A stretch of 64,000 nt of DNA from Leucocoprinus leucothites. Its lineage: Eukaryota > Basidiomycota > Agaricomycetes > Agaricales > Agaricaceae. The notes below the pieces were generated by a model. That model saw only the letters and a list, made by a program, of their open reading frames with translations. It ran no database searches and was not told the DNA's origin. Of this stretch, positions 25,001 through 37,700 are shown one piece after another. Numbering within the stretch: position 1 is the first letter of the stretch; every line of letters starts with the position of its first letter. The stretch is from assembly GCA_013368445.1 (NCBI GenBank), contig JAACJO010000030.1, forward strand, positions 186,001 through 250,000. Direction: 5' to 3'. The translations under genes and the position numbers were made by a program.

Positions 25001-25485
25001 GACTAAGTGACGAATGGTTAGTCGTGAAAATTGCACGGCCAGGCTGAACATACACTTGTAGCAACGGCTGAAGACGATGCAGGCGTCGATGGCAATGGGC
25101 CTCGTCCCCGGGTGTCGGACCGTTGTGCTCCGGATGTAGAAGATGACGATGAGGGAGGATCATCGCGCAGATACTGAAGATGGGGCGGAAGTGGACCAGT
25201 GTAAAGCGAGGCAAGGAAACGTGGATTTGGCTCAGGCTTGTAGATAGGATGCTTTCCTGACTCGATATGCTCCCGAAGCTCCTTGAGTGCGATAAGGTCG
25301 TGGTTGCGGCTCTCGAGTGGCAAAGACATGGCCTGGTTGCTCAGAGGAGGAGCGTAGTGTTGAGGGGCTGTGCTTCCGGCGGAGGACGGCCTGTGATCGG
25401 GGGGATCGTCGGGCGGCCCGTCTCTGCCCGAGGAGAAAGTCTGTCGGCCTCTGCGAAACCCGCCCCTGTGTCCTCGTCCAGACAT
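22015..25485 (-). CDS. very large Arg/Asp/Pro-rich disordered protein, putative RNA-associated
   Basis: Four exons on the minus strand (25054-25485, 23754-25002, 22576-23700, 22015-22520) encode 1,103 residues. The N-terminus has RGG-like sequence (SGRGHRGGFRRGR). It is followed by a short ordered-looking segment (ALKELREHIESGKHPIYKP) and then low-complexity sequence: a polyQ run, SLQDRLGP, long RDRDRE/RERDRD tracts, and a C-terminal Pro/Gly-rich part with RMRQRSMSP. RGG and RD/RE tracts are typical of RNA-binding and splicing-associated proteins that form condensates, so a nuclear RNA role is a reasonable inference. There is no RRM, KH or helicase domain. Splice joins keep the frame and remove in-frame stops. 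It is transcribed divergently from the Hsp110 gene with 257 bp between start codons, so the two may share regulation. The antisense strand also carries long open frames (for example 23329-23706), an expected effect of the biased composition. Confidence 0.8.
23371..23396. repeat. hexanucleotide tandem repeat inside the disordered gene
   Basis: CCAGGT is repeated four times in a row. On the coding (minus) strand it encodes a Pro-Gly alternation. It is in frame and so can change length without breaking the gene. Confidence 0.8.
24198..24230. repeat. CAG/CAA tract encoding polyglutamine
   Basis: A run of mixed CAA and CAG codons on the minus strand gives seven consecutive glutamines in the disordered protein. 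The mixed codons should make it less prone to slippage than a pure CAG run. Confidence 0.8.
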
Positions 25486-25614
25486 TTTCAAAGTCGTAAG
25501 TCGCAAGAACAAACGAGATTCCAGATAACTCACCTCAACACCCCGTGACCTCATCAATGGCACGTGGTCACTATCACCTACGCGCGTCTTCCGGTGGCGG
25601 TGCTCGGCTTGCTA

Positions 25615-25637
25615 GAAGATGATGGAACGCCCCAGAA
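25615..25637. promoter_or_regulatory. step-type heat shock element in the shared promoter
   Basis: Three GAA units occur at 25615-25617, 25625-25627 and 25635-25637, each separated by exactly 7 nt. This matches the step-type heat shock element (three NGAAN units with 5-bp gaps) described for yeast Hsf1. It lies 106-128 bp before the Hsp110 ATG and 130-152 bp before the start of the divergent gene. Hsp110/Sse1 genes are known Hsf1 targets, so the location fits. A CCAAT motif sits nearby at 25659-25663. Confidence 0.65.
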
Positions 25638-25742
25638 TGAACCCGATATGGAAGGAGACCAATCACGCACCTGACCTTAAGTTTTGCGCCTCGATCACTC
25701 CTCCACAGCAACTTTTTCTTCCTTCAACACAAATACTACAAC

Positions 25743-28361
25743 ATGGCTGTCGTCGGTGTCGACTTTGGTACCCTCCACAGCAAGGTTTTTCCCCCCTCTT
25801 CTTTCTTTCTCTTCTTCCTGACCAGGATTTTGTAGATCGGCGTTGCCCGACATCGCGGTATCGATATCATCACTAATGAAGTCTCTAATCGCGCGACCCC
25901 GTACGTGTATATTCATCGTCTTGACAAGTTATATATCACTCACAATGTATTCAGGTCACTAGTCGCTTTTGGCCCCAAGCAGCGCGCCATCGGCGAGTCC
26001 GCCAAGTCTCAGGAGACATCCAACTTTAAAAACACCATCGGCTCTCTCAAGCGTCTTATCGGTCGAACAGTCAACGATCCTCAGGTCGATAATGTCGAAA
26101 AGAAATTTATGAACGCCAGTCTCGTCGATATTAATGGTACCCTCGGTGCACAGGTATGCCTACCTTACACAGCTTTCTCCATCCACAAAACTTATCATGA
26201 TCAATCTCTAGGTTAACTACCTCGGCGAGCGGCAGTCATTTTCTTTTACCCAGCTCGTGGGTGCCTATCTTGGCAAAATACGCGATATCACAGCCAAGGA
26301 GCTGAAGACTGGTGTTTCCGATATTGTCATTGCCGTCCCTGGATGGTACACCGATATTCAGCGTCGCGCTATTCTTGATGCTGCTGCGATCGCCAATCTG
26401 AACGTTCTCCGTATCATCAACGATACCACTGCCACAGCCCTCGGCTACGGTATCACCAAATCCGATCTTCCTGAACCTGACAATCCTCGTCATGTCGCTT
26501 TCGTTGATGTTGGCCATGCAGGCTTCTCTGTTGCCATCGTCGCTTTTGCCAAGGGCCAGCTGACCGTCAAGAGTACCGCTTACGATCCCAATCTTGGTGG
26601 TCGTGACATCGACTATGCTCTCTTGACTCACTTTGCCGAAGAGTTCAAAACCAAATACAAGATCGATGTCATGTCGAGTCCCAAAGCCTGCTTCCGTCTT
26701 GGCGCTAGTTGCGAAAAGCTCAAGAAGGTTCTTTCCGCCAACTCCGAGTCCCCCTTGAACGTGGAATCAATAATGAACGACATTGATGCCTCATCCAAAC
26801 TCACCCGTGAACAACTCGAATCACTCATCGTACCTCTGCTTGACGCCGTCGAAGCTCCCATCCACCGTGCCATTGCCGAGTCCGGTCTCACCCTCGAACA
26901 GCTCGATTCTATCGAACTCGTCGGTGGATCTACTCGTGTTCCCGCACTTCGCGCCCGAATTCAACAAGCTTTCGGTGGCAAGCCGCTTTCCTTCACTTTG
27001 AACCAGGATGAAGCCATAGCCCGTGGTGCCACCTTTGCTTGCGCGATGCTTTCACCTGTTTTCCGCGTCCGTGACTTTACCGCCCACGATATCAACCACT
27101 ACCCGATCAAAGTCCAATGGGCACCTGTACCCACTGACCCAGACGACGATACCGAAATTCTCGTCTTCCCTCAAGGCAATGCCGTCCCATCAACAAAGAT
27201 CCTGTCTTTCTACAGAAAGGAGAAATTCTCCCTCGAGGCTGCTTACGCTGAACCTGCCCTCCTCCCCGGAGGTATCAACCCCGTCTTCCAATCCGCCACC
27301 GTTCCCGAAGTCCCCGCTGACCCCAAGGGTGACTCTACCCTCGTCAAAGTCAAGACTCGTCTCAATCTTCACGGTATCTTGTCCTTTGAAACCACGTACT
27401 TTGAGGAAATTGAAGAGAAGGAGGAACCTACTCCTGCCCCGATGGACGTTGATAAACCTGCTGAGGGGGCTGAGGGAGCTGAGGCACCTGCCCAACCCGC
27501 ACCAGTAAAGAAGAAGAAGATTGTGAAGAAGAACCAGATTCCGTTTGTTGCGACGACTACGTCGTTGGACAAGGCCACTTTGGAGAGTTATAAGGAGAAG
27601 GAATCTGATATGCACGCGGCGGATAAACTCGTGCAGGATACCGAGGTACGTATTTAAACTTGTGCTCATTGGTAACAAGACCCTGATCCCTTTAACAGGA
27701 CCGTAAAAACGCGCTAGAAGAGTACATCTACGACACCCGCGGCAAGCTCGACGACCGCTACGCCCCCTTTGTCCAAGCATCCGAAAAATCCGCTCTCCTC
27801 GCTGCTCTCAGCGAAGCTGAAGACTGGCTGTATACCGAAGAAGGCGAAGACTCTACCAAATCTGTATACGTCTCCCGCCTTGATGCGCTCAAAGCCCTTG
27901 GAGACCCCATCACATTCCGCTACAGAGAACACGAAGACCGACAAAAATCTGTCTCCGCCCTCCGCGAAACACTCAACACTTACCTCGCTCAAGCTACGTC
28001 CACAGACGACAAGTACGCGCATATCGATCAGAAGGATAAAGACAGTGTAGTAGAGAAGTGTGCGGTTGTGGAGAAATGGTTGCAGGATTTAGTAGCGAAA
28101 CAAGCTGAGAAGCCGAAGAATGTGGATCCTGTGTTGACGAGTAAGGAGGTGGAGAAGAAGAGGGATGAGGTGATTTATTTCGCGACTCCGATTATGACGA
28201 GGCCGAAGCCGAAGCCACCTGTTGTGCCCACTGGGGGGAGTGGGACGCCGCAGGGTGGAGGGACGCCTGGAACGCAGACGCCGAAGAGGGAGACGCCGAA
28301 ACCGGAGAAGCAGCAACAACAGCAGCAACAGGCGGAGGCGGGTGGGATGGACGTTGATTAG
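25743..28361 (+). CDS. SSE1: Hsp110-type chaperone, nucleotide exchange factor for Hsp70
   Basis: Sse1/Hsp110 is a cytosolic Hsp70 relative that ejects ADP from Hsp70 and holds unfolded clients. Five exons (25743-25784, 25836-25900, 25955-26153, 26212-27645, 27699-28361) give 800 residues, within the family range. The nucleotide-binding domain starts VVGVDFGTLHSKIGVARHRG, the Hsp110 form of the Hsp70 phosphate loop. It continues with AVPGWYTDIQRRAILDAA, RIINDTTATALGYG, AFVDVGHAGFSVAIVAF, GGRDIDYALLTHF and VGGSTRVPALRARIQ. The substrate domain has the long acidic loop of this family (EEIEEKEEP through KKKKIVKKN). The C-terminal helical part includes EDWLYTEEGE and a TRPKPKPP tail with polyQ, ending GGMDVD. 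All introns are GT-AG. The promoter contains a heat shock element. Assignment to Hsp110 rather than canonical Hsp70 is secure because the EEVD tail is absent and the acidic insertion is present. Confidence 0.97.
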
Positions 28362-28589
28362 ATGAGGGTTTCATGGTTTTGTGGTTTTGGTTGCATTGCA
28401 GAAGGGTCTGGTAGATTCTACATCGTACAAGTTTTTCTTCTGTTTGATCTACGACAACGTCTTTTAATCGCAATTTTGTTTTTCATAACACGAACTTGAG
28501 CATGTCCTCTTGGTAATTCGATCCTCCTACTTAGAACACTGTTCTTCACGATGGCAGTACTTTATGATTAGGAGTGAAATGATGGATAA

Positions 28590-28700
28590 GCCCGCCTAGC
28601 TCAATCGGATAGAGCGTCAGACTCTTAACTGGTTTCTGGCTATTTATAGGCAGGGCAATGTGAAATCTGAAGGCTGCGAGTTCGACCCTCGCGGTGGGCT
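28590..28700 (+). tRNA. tRNA-Lys (anticodon CUU) with a 37-nt intron
   Basis: The gene folds as a full cloverleaf. Acceptor stem is GCCCGCC with GGTGGGC (one G-T pair), D arm is GCTC...GAGC, anticodon stem is TCAGA with TCTGA, and the T arm is GCGAG-TTCGACC-CTCGC. The loop CTCTTAA gives anticodon CUU at 28624-28626. An intron at about 28628-28664 sits one base 3' of the anticodon, the standard position for nuclear tRNA introns. The discriminator base is T, whereas many eukaryotic tRNA-Lys carry G, so this is slightly unusual. A run of eight T at 28722-28729 serves as a Pol III terminator. Confidence 0.93.
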
Positions 28701-28721
28701 ATAATATTCGTTGAAGAAACA

Positions 28722-28729
28722 TTTTTTTT
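28722..28729 (+). terminator. Pol III terminator of the tRNA gene
   Basis: Eight consecutive T residues 22 nt after the tRNA 3' end on the sense strand; runs of four or more T stop RNA polymerase III. Confidence 0.8.
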
Positions 28730-31700
28730 GGGGGGTTGGGTGGTGAATGGGGCGGGACGTTTGAGGTTTGTTTGGGATTGGGTTGAGGTGGGTGTTGTTG
28801 GGAGTTGAAGAGACAGGTTTGGATGGGGGTGGTTTTATTGGTACTTGGGTGGAGTTGGTGTTGCTCTCGATATAATCAAAGGATGATGCATATGCCTGGT
28901 TGAGTAGAGGAATTGTAGTGGTTGAGATTGAAGGGATTGAGTGGAGAATGTGTAAATGATAAGTAACTCTGGGGGTTTGTATGGATGTCAGACAAGACGA
29001 GATACAGAATTGGTAGACTTTGCGGACTTTCACTGAGACGCCTGTTTGTTCCCCCTCGACTGATAATTGAATGGTAAAGGATATATTGAAGGAACAATAG
29101 ATTCAGCCTCCCGATGGACACACGAGAACCGAGGGACTCTACGAGAATTTTAGTACGGCATTTGAGCTATCTACAGAGTCCACAAAACACAATAGCATAA
29201 CGAGCGAGGGTTTAAACATACAAAAACATAGTTAGACTGTGATATGTTTATGCACAAAACAGGCGAGCTATCCACGCGCTCGTGGACTCGCTACGCATTT
29301 GCACTCAACATTCCTAATATATATTACTGACAGCGCTACTTTGTGCATGACAGACCTCTTGCTCGGATTTTAGTTGTAAGACTATTTTATGCTCAGCGGG
29401 CTTTTTTTCAGCCGCAGTTGTAGGCGAGCGAGAGTTTAAAGTAAGCTTCGTGATTTTCACATCAATAATTACGTATATAAACTGAGGTGAAGCTGGGGTG
29501 AGATGAAGTTGGGGTGAGCCAAGGTCTCCTATGCTGATCCTTAAAACAATTCGGCTCGGTTGATCGAAAATTTCAGAGCAGAGATCTCTCCTATTTTATG
29601 TACTGCTAGTGCCACGAGGAGCCAAGTATTTTTCGAAATTGTATGCAGGTCCCTGGGCACTGTTCGGATATTCATGGTTTATACGTCCAAAAAAGCGCTA
29701 GAAGTCCCTGCTCTCCGAGCTCGGGACATCTCTTTGAGCGTTCTGACGTACACTTCGGTTTATTCTAGATTCGGTCATTTTCCTCGTATAGAGAGTACTA
29801 CTGTTGGACTCGCCTCTACTTGTGAGAAAAATGTCTGCAACTTCGATGGCCACTACTACTTAGTGTAGTCCGTTTAAGGGTTGTTATAGACAATAACTAG
29901 GTATTACTTTAACGTACGATTTTGGTACGATTTATCGCGCAGACACGAGGCATAAATAACGTTTGACCGGATCTTGACCTTGTGCGTTTGGTATTCATTC
30001 GTCAAAGGCAGCGACTCAATACATTACGATCTCACTTGGGTCACCTGGTCATCGGTAAAAATAACGGTACAGGAAAGAACGTTTAGCAGGTGATCGTTGG
30101 GCCGTTGTGACTAACTAAACCTGCTTAATCAGGTTGTAGAAGCAGCGGAACGCCCTACGTGTGAGCAACGGGCTTTTGAAGATAAGGAATAGTGGCTCCT
30201 TCCGCCGACCGAAACCCAAAGTTCAGGAGTGTGGTATGTATAATTGCTCAAAGGGGGAATAATGACATTTGAAGAGCTGTGGTTGATCCGGTTCATGAGT
30301 AGACTGGAATGCTCGATGATAAAGTTCATTTCATTACGGTTGCTAGTCTGCATCTCGAGTGTGAGTCCCTTAATGAACCCGTTCCATCCTGGGCTTGTCT
30401 ACAAATGGTCGACTCGATTGAGGCGAAGCGGGGCCATTGACCTCGGGAAAATGGCTTTATTTGGCGTGTGGCCAGGGAGGCTTCTGAGTGAAATTGATTC
30501 CTCGTTTCTCTCAATAGCAGATAGTTGCACGTAGGTTACCGTTCTGAGGCATTAGGAGCTAGCAAAGGAATGATAACACCAGGTTTGTTCACAAGCCATT
30601 GATCCGACCGGAACAATGACAGCAGACAAGTAACGACGGCCATTCTGGTGCATACTCTCCGTATAGAGACATTGGAATAAGCATAACGCGTGCAGCAGAG
30701 AGTCCTCATCATTCAACGCGTTATTCCCCGATTCGTGTATTCGACTGATCATCAAATGCTGCCAGTGATAATACAATCCAAGGAAGCGTGCTGTCCTACG
30801 CCGAGAACCCTTCCTGTGCGAGGAAACAGTAATAAATATCTCGCGGAATTTTGATGTTTTCCTTGACCCTGCTGGTTCGCCACGATTCGCTAGGAATACC
30901 GCGGGTCGTACTACATAGTCGAGTCTTGAATCAAATATCTTCTGGTGTATGACTTTGTGATGTTATTTTGCTTTGACGATGTGGGACACAAGGAGCGAGG
31001 ATATGGTTGAGTTGAAGGTAGGCTCAGCAGTGCTGGCGGGAACGCGACAACAGCGCAAACAGGCGAGATGTTTACTTTCATTGATCATAAGAACGTGACG
31101 GCCATTTCTGGAAGACAAGCCGGTAATTTCCGTGTTGGCATCTGATCTGAGCCAAATTGGCACCACTCACCCGCCAAAGTCAACAGGAACTCCGCCTTTG
31201 CCCTCTCTTCCGCCTTATCCCTGTTCTAATCTTTGGATGTCCCCAGAATATGTTGGAATGATTTCGATGGACTCGACATCCTCACCAAAAAGTAAGTAAC
31301 CTAATCCAGGTTGAGTCTGCGACCAGAACACACTCATTCGGGGCCAGGCTTCCTCCAAAAATATCCCCTTTTTTCTCTGAGCGCCCATATCTCAGGCCCA
31401 TCTGCCCGCTGATAACTGATAAATATCGATGATAACAAACACCCACTATCTCGTGCTTACGTGGGTTTGGTTTTTTGGTCGTCTGGCCTGCACCTTCAGT
31501 GCCCGTGCCCAGAAAACCATCGGTCTAACACCTGAGCACAAACCTGCTTCGTAGTATTTCTTCCATCATGGGCACAGTCTGGATGAACCAGTTAGTCGTT
31601 TATGGCTGGCCCCAGGGAGCCGCCAAAACTCATTCCTAACGGCTTCTTTCTAAATAATTGGTCTGGGCATATGATCTGCCTATGACACTGTCAAAAGAAC

Positions 31701-34700
31701 AATATCACCGATCAAGCCCAAGTATGAACTACTGGGACTCTCAGGGTGCTTTGTATGACGTCTACCTCGGACTTCTCTAACTTCGATTGTAACGATGCAC
31801 CCTGCAAGCTCTGCTTTTTCCCGAGCCTGACTTCCCCCAGCCACTCAGAAGATTACAGGCCCATTCATTAGACATCTAGACATGCTCTGTCACGGCGCCA
31901 GTATTTGAGGTTGGCGAACGGGCAAATCCTCGGCAGGAGAGAGATAGGGAATGCGGATTGATCGAGTGTGGCTCTTGTATCGTATCATGACGGTCCGGGC
32001 ACTTGAAACTTCTCAACAAGCATGGTTTATTGCCTGCAGGCAAAGGCGTGTATCGATCGAGTCTACCTTCCCAATATGGTATCACCTTCCAAGCTTCAGA
32101 AATTCGAATTCGCAAGATGCATCGGCGACGGTGCATTGGGACCGATATGATGTGCGACTTCCTTTGTGGCTGAACGGCATTCCGAGGTTCAACGGACCCC
32201 GCGAGGGGTGGACAGGATACGGATAGGACCAGACTTTTCCTATCTCGGCTCAGAATTCTGCGGAAATGCTGGTTCGTTGATGGGCTCGTTTGGGTCTTGC
32301 ATCACCTGGCCGAGCAGGGCAAAGTATAATGTCGAACCAATCGGCGGTGTGACGTCCTATACAGATAATGACTAGGCCCTGGATGATATGAGGGCGAGGC
32401 ACAAACGAGGGGAATACTGATCGATTGTCGCCTGCAGGCCTCATAACGACGGACGGTCAGTTAAATGAACTTCCCGAAGAACTTGTTCACTCCTGAGTCT
32501 GTACCAACGCTGATCATTCCGGTAGTGATTACTTCAGATTGGCTCTGGCCGGCTCACCTATCTGTACTGCGTCATTTTCATGGCCTCCATACGCATCATC
32601 TACTCCTCAAGCATGGACTACCTCCACACCTGATCTCATCTATATGGATCCAAGCGAATCAAGGTAATATATGAGCATCGATACCAGTACTCGCTATTTC
32701 ATCTTACATAGTTCAAGTTTCATTTTTATGACTTAACATAGCACCTCAACGACGAAAGCGAAGGCAGTGAAACGCATGTTACCACTCTACATGTGCATGT
32801 ACAGGTTCTACCGTACTTTCATCATCTTACTCTTACCACGCCCTATCCTCGTGCTTTACCGAGTTCGTGTCAGGAGGCGAAACAATCCTAATGTTCCAGG
32901 AGAACTTTGCGGTGTGTATCCGTACCAGCAGTGATCCATTATATTCATATACTCCATCACCAGCTGGTATTGAAGAGCGCCACTTCGACTAGGAGAGGCA
33001 CGGAGCGGGAGGGCCATGCGTATTACTTTGTAGTGAGTTTATCGTTGACGTTTTTACCATGATTCGGTGCAGAGACGCAGGTGTTCAGGCTGGGAGTGAC
33101 CTCCGTCGGTTCATTATAGCCCGGTGGTTAAGCAGGTGGGCCATTAGCCATTCGCACCTTCAAAACAGCATCACATGCGCTGCAAATGAAACCCCTCTAC
33201 TAATTTCGACGGCCCCCACAACGGCCTACGATCTAATATTTGCATCTTTTGGTACGAAGCTGATCCTAATACCAACTACTAGTCAATACTACCGCAACGT
33301 AGTACTGCCGGTGTCTGGAGTGGGGGCTCTGAGCCTAATCCAAACCACGATATTCTTATCCCTGTTCGGCTCCTCCACTTCAAATGCCTTGGTGCCGTCA
33401 AAGGAAATTCCGGCCTCATTGCACCTATTGACCTGTTCTTCCGCGGGATAGAGGAACCAGCAACGAATCATACGAACCAACCGGGACACAAACTGAGCAA
33501 AGGCTCACTCACTCAATCTTGGAATGCGAGGTGGGTCCAGTGGCACTAACCTTTTAAGCATCCACACTCGGACTCCTAATCCACGATCATATTTGAACTA
33601 GAATTCGGAATATAGCCGTCCCGGGCCTTTGAAACTTGGGGAAGGAATAACACTTGAGAGGACACGGCAACACTTCTTTCACGCACATGTTTGATCCGTG
33701 CTCACAGAATATCAATTAGAAACGTCATTACGCGTATACATCACCTCCCATACCACAAGTTATTCAATCTCCCGTTTCACTCGGCGTCACTGCTACCCAC
33801 TAAGAAAGCTCAATTAGCTCATGCGTAGCTCGCTTTCTGCTTCTTACGATCAATACCCATCGTCTTCCTTGCCTACCTTCGGTGAATCATTTTTAAAGAT
33901 GAAAGGAAGCTCCCGAGCGCTCACTCTGATGCGCTTCCTACGCATTACGTCGGTAAAGTCATTTAGGGTCTCGAACTCCCTTTGTCGTAGGCTCATTGAC
34001 GCATGACGCAGAAGCACGGCGTTTAAATCGGATCAGGAGCACTATTACAAGTGACCGCCGACGTAGTCGTTTGGGATAGGAGAAATGAGCTTACCGTACG
34101 TCGAATTGAGTCGAGTTTGAGGGCTGGCGGGTTAAATCCTATTTGGGAATTTTTGTCGTTCCCTTAACCCGGGGCATGTCGATCTCAAAAATATACATAT
34201 ATCATGAGATGCGATACAAGCTGATACGAGTGAAGGGATGAACCTGATCACACGAGGATGGTCCCTCTTTCCCTCGTTTAAACCCTTTCACCGACGATTA
34301 AACGCCGACTCGGACAACAGAATAGGCAAGCTATTTGGTACCATCAACTGATCAAAGCGGTCACAATATGCACAAATCAACCTTCTCGGAGCTCTATTCA
34401 CGGTCAGTGCGAATCAATCAACAAAACACCATCTGCATCCAGATCGTGACCTACATGCTCCGCACGGTGCACATGTCGAGTGTCAATCACATTTACATCA
34501 ATGCATCTCGCCGAAGGAACAGAGAATTCGCTCGTTGCTAAAGCCCCTCTTCGAGCCGCAGTTCGGCTCCAGATCCCACGAGCGCTTCTCAAAGGTAACG
34601 ATTCCATTTGATCGTGTTCACTGGTGAGGTTTAGTAGCCGATAAGTTGATACTCACACTCTCACCCAAAGAACTGCTTTGCGATGCTCATTGTCATGTCA

Positions 34701-37700
34701 TCGTACTACATTTTGCACCCCAAGACTTCCTTGAGCTCCACTCATTGACAGGGCACCATAGGCCTGCTTTCGCGAACGTTCGAACTTTCAAATCAGGAGG
34801 TGAGGAGCTATAGCTATTTCAGCGCATTCTCGGGGATGAAATGGGCTGGGGGAGCCCATGCTGTGCGCGGGCGTTCGATCGAGCTGTGAGAGATGAAGAA
34901 GTGTAGTGGACACTGGAAGATCGGTCGCAGCAGTGCTTTTATTGAAATCTACTCCTGTGCGTTATATGGCCTCGTAGACAGAACACATTCGAAGGACTTC
35001 CAAGCGAAAAGTGGCAGTGAATTTCAGGGACGCGTGTACTGACTGCGCAGATGCAGCCGAGTTTCCTCACAAAGAACACAGTTCTATAAATGAGGTCCAA
35101 CTCCTATGTACTTACAATAGAGGTAGTGGCGTAGAACATGAAAAACAGAAAGGTTCATTGTCTCGTGAGTGGCAAGTCTTTGGGAAAGTTACAGCGTTAT
35201 AACCCAGGAAAAGGGAAGAGTGTTCTCATGATCAGAACAAAATGGAAATCTAAAGAGGAGAGTCTCCCGTTGAGGATAAGTAATTGGCGCGTATGGGAAA
35301 GGGTTGTCAAAGGGTCACGATCTGGGGTGCGTTATTTAAGCTATTGCAAAAAGGCTAAACACCGAAGGCCGACCATTTTTCAAAAATTGGTCATGCGAGC
35401 AGGCTTCCGGTTACATCCATATGTAAGTAACGGTCACTTAATGGCTGTGAGATCTCGCAACGCTCCTTGTGCACATCGTAGCTTACGCTCCCGAGCCTGT
35501 TTAAGCTTCGTCGGGCCTGAGGGCTATGATTCTGGTTCGTATTATGTAGATGGATTAATAACCGTTGGAGCAGGATAGCAAAAATCTCGCAGTGCACAAG
35601 AACGCTTACGAGCATTCTTATTTAAACGCCTTGTAGTCTCATGCATACTACCAAAACGTCATAACTGCCACGGCTCCGTCTTCCGCAGTTGGCCAGGCTC
35701 AACCTACAACTGACGTGCAATGAAAAAGCAAAACTGGCCACTTTACAGCACGCGGAGATTACGGGCGGATGCTCTCTACTGGCGAAAATCTCGCAAAGAT
35801 TCGACTGACGTTCAACGAACGAGTGGAAGTACGTAGTATGTATGGCAGGTGGAGCTGCCTAGCATCCCGATTCGCGTTCCTCTTCCCTTCGAAGTTGGGT
35901 GTTGCTTGTTAGTAGAATGTTCGAATTAGTGCTCGATGTTACCTCTTCTGGTTGTTTTGCCGTCAACCGGTTTAGCGCTCGCGAGCTGGTTCGGTGGGAC
36001 TTCGATGGCTCAAACTAGCCGTTTTTTTTTTCTTGACATGAGGTTCGTATTGGGATTGATCTCGCTTGTAAATAAATTACTTTCTCGGGTCGAGTTGGTA
36101 GCCGGTCGTTGGAAGGGGGATGAGGAGCATAGGACCTTATATAATGCCAGAGAGAGAAATAACCGAAATGACTATTCTGGGTCCATTTTTGCCGTAGCTA
36201 CATATAACCAGTCCAATCCTGGGAATATCGCTGCGACTCGGTGGAGTAGAGCTCAGGATCGTATATGTCGCTCCATAAACTTCAGTCATGGAATTTTTTT
36301 CCAAAAGGTTTGGGGAAGTTTCATTCTAGTTTCCTGCCTTGTTCAAGTTGAGCTGACTCACAATATCACTACAAATACTCCCGACGGTGGCACTCATGAG
36401 AATGAGCATGTTCGCGGCATGAGGTCTTCAGGTGAAGGTCCGTTCACAGATTTCGTGGTTTATGATGCAAAACATCACTTAACTGCTAGCAGTTACTAAA
36501 AGTCCCTCAAGTTCAACGATACCTACAAACATATCGCCCAAAATACCATTTTTTTTCTGGTTCCTTGGTTTCTAGAAGGCATGGGGATATTCTGTTACCT
36601 ACGCTGTCCCTGAGTCTGATAGGTGCCGATGAATGAGTTGTTGTCAGTAGTTCTCCGCAGCGACATCATCTATAGCATCATATCGGCTTTTGAAAAGGCA
36701 GAGAAAGTTTTATTTGGGTAATGTTTTCTCCACCAATGATGTATCATCAGTGTCGGAGATGAAACTCTCTCAAGCTACGGTTTATCTCCGTATTGAACTT
36801 GACGCTGGTTACTATGCGTTGTTAACTGATATTACTGAGTTTGGGACAGAGACCGAGTCCCACCTGTTTGCTTACCTACAGTGTTTATTTTCTTTGGTGG
36901 AGTGTGTGAGAACGGGAAGTCAAGGCACGACTACGATGATGATGATGACATACATGACCAACTTCCAATATCATTCCCTCGAGACAGATTAAACTTGGTG
37001 CTTCTACTCGGCTTTCCTCTCGCTCTCTAACATTTTGACTACCTTTGTGGGTCCGGTGTGGCGGATGTTGGAGGGTTGTGGTATGATTATTGTCATCACA
37101 ATTAATGTACTACTATCCATGTCTCGCCACAACAAACCCAGCATACCGAACCACTTACGGTGTGCCCACGGAGGAAAACTCAACCCTGACAGTTTGGCAC
37201 AATTCCCCAAATCATGATTCTAAACCATCGTCATCATACATCCCGTTCTATACCCATCTCCTCCCCATCCCCCGCGTGACGAAGAGCTTAAAAGTTCGCC
37301 GCTTTGACAGTTTCCTTTGATGTCGCATTGGCACTTGATGTGGCGGAAGGAGATGAAGGGAGGTTCCAAAGCATACATACATAAGTGACGTAGGTGTGTC
37401 GCTCATGCCGAAAATAATGCGTTTTATGATACAAATAGTAATTCTCACCCGAGTTGATCATTTCAAGGGCCGTAATATCGCCGCTAACAAACCCGCGATA
37501 GGTAGGCAGACGGGTGAATGTATACCACACACATTCACTTCAAGTTTTAACTTTCGCTTCTTAAAAAAGAGGTTATGTGATCCTAGGTGTTCTGCTTTAC
37601 TTGAATGGCATCTCCGAGTGTACCCATGTGCACGGATGATTGTAAAGCGTATGTATACCATGTAAGGAATATTTAGCTCGCTTTGTCAGTTTGATGTAAC

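Noticed and set aside
27190..27780. 196-codon minus-strand frame across the Hsp110 gene
   Set aside because: It lies antisense to a certain gene and spans its last intron; composition follows the coding strand.
33119..33190. tRNA-like beginning (GCCCGGTGGTTAAGC)
   Set aside because: No anticodon stem or T arm follows, so no cloverleaf can be drawn.
33059..33451. 130-codon plus-strand frame and an antisense partner
   Set aside because: Translation shows no family motif and no plausible extension by splicing.
35936..36499. 187-codon open frame on the plus strand in the gene-poor island
   Set aside because: No signal peptide, domain or conserved block, Ser/Asn/Arg-mixed composition, and no supporting splice structure; a frame of this length can arise by chance in 18 kb of sequence.
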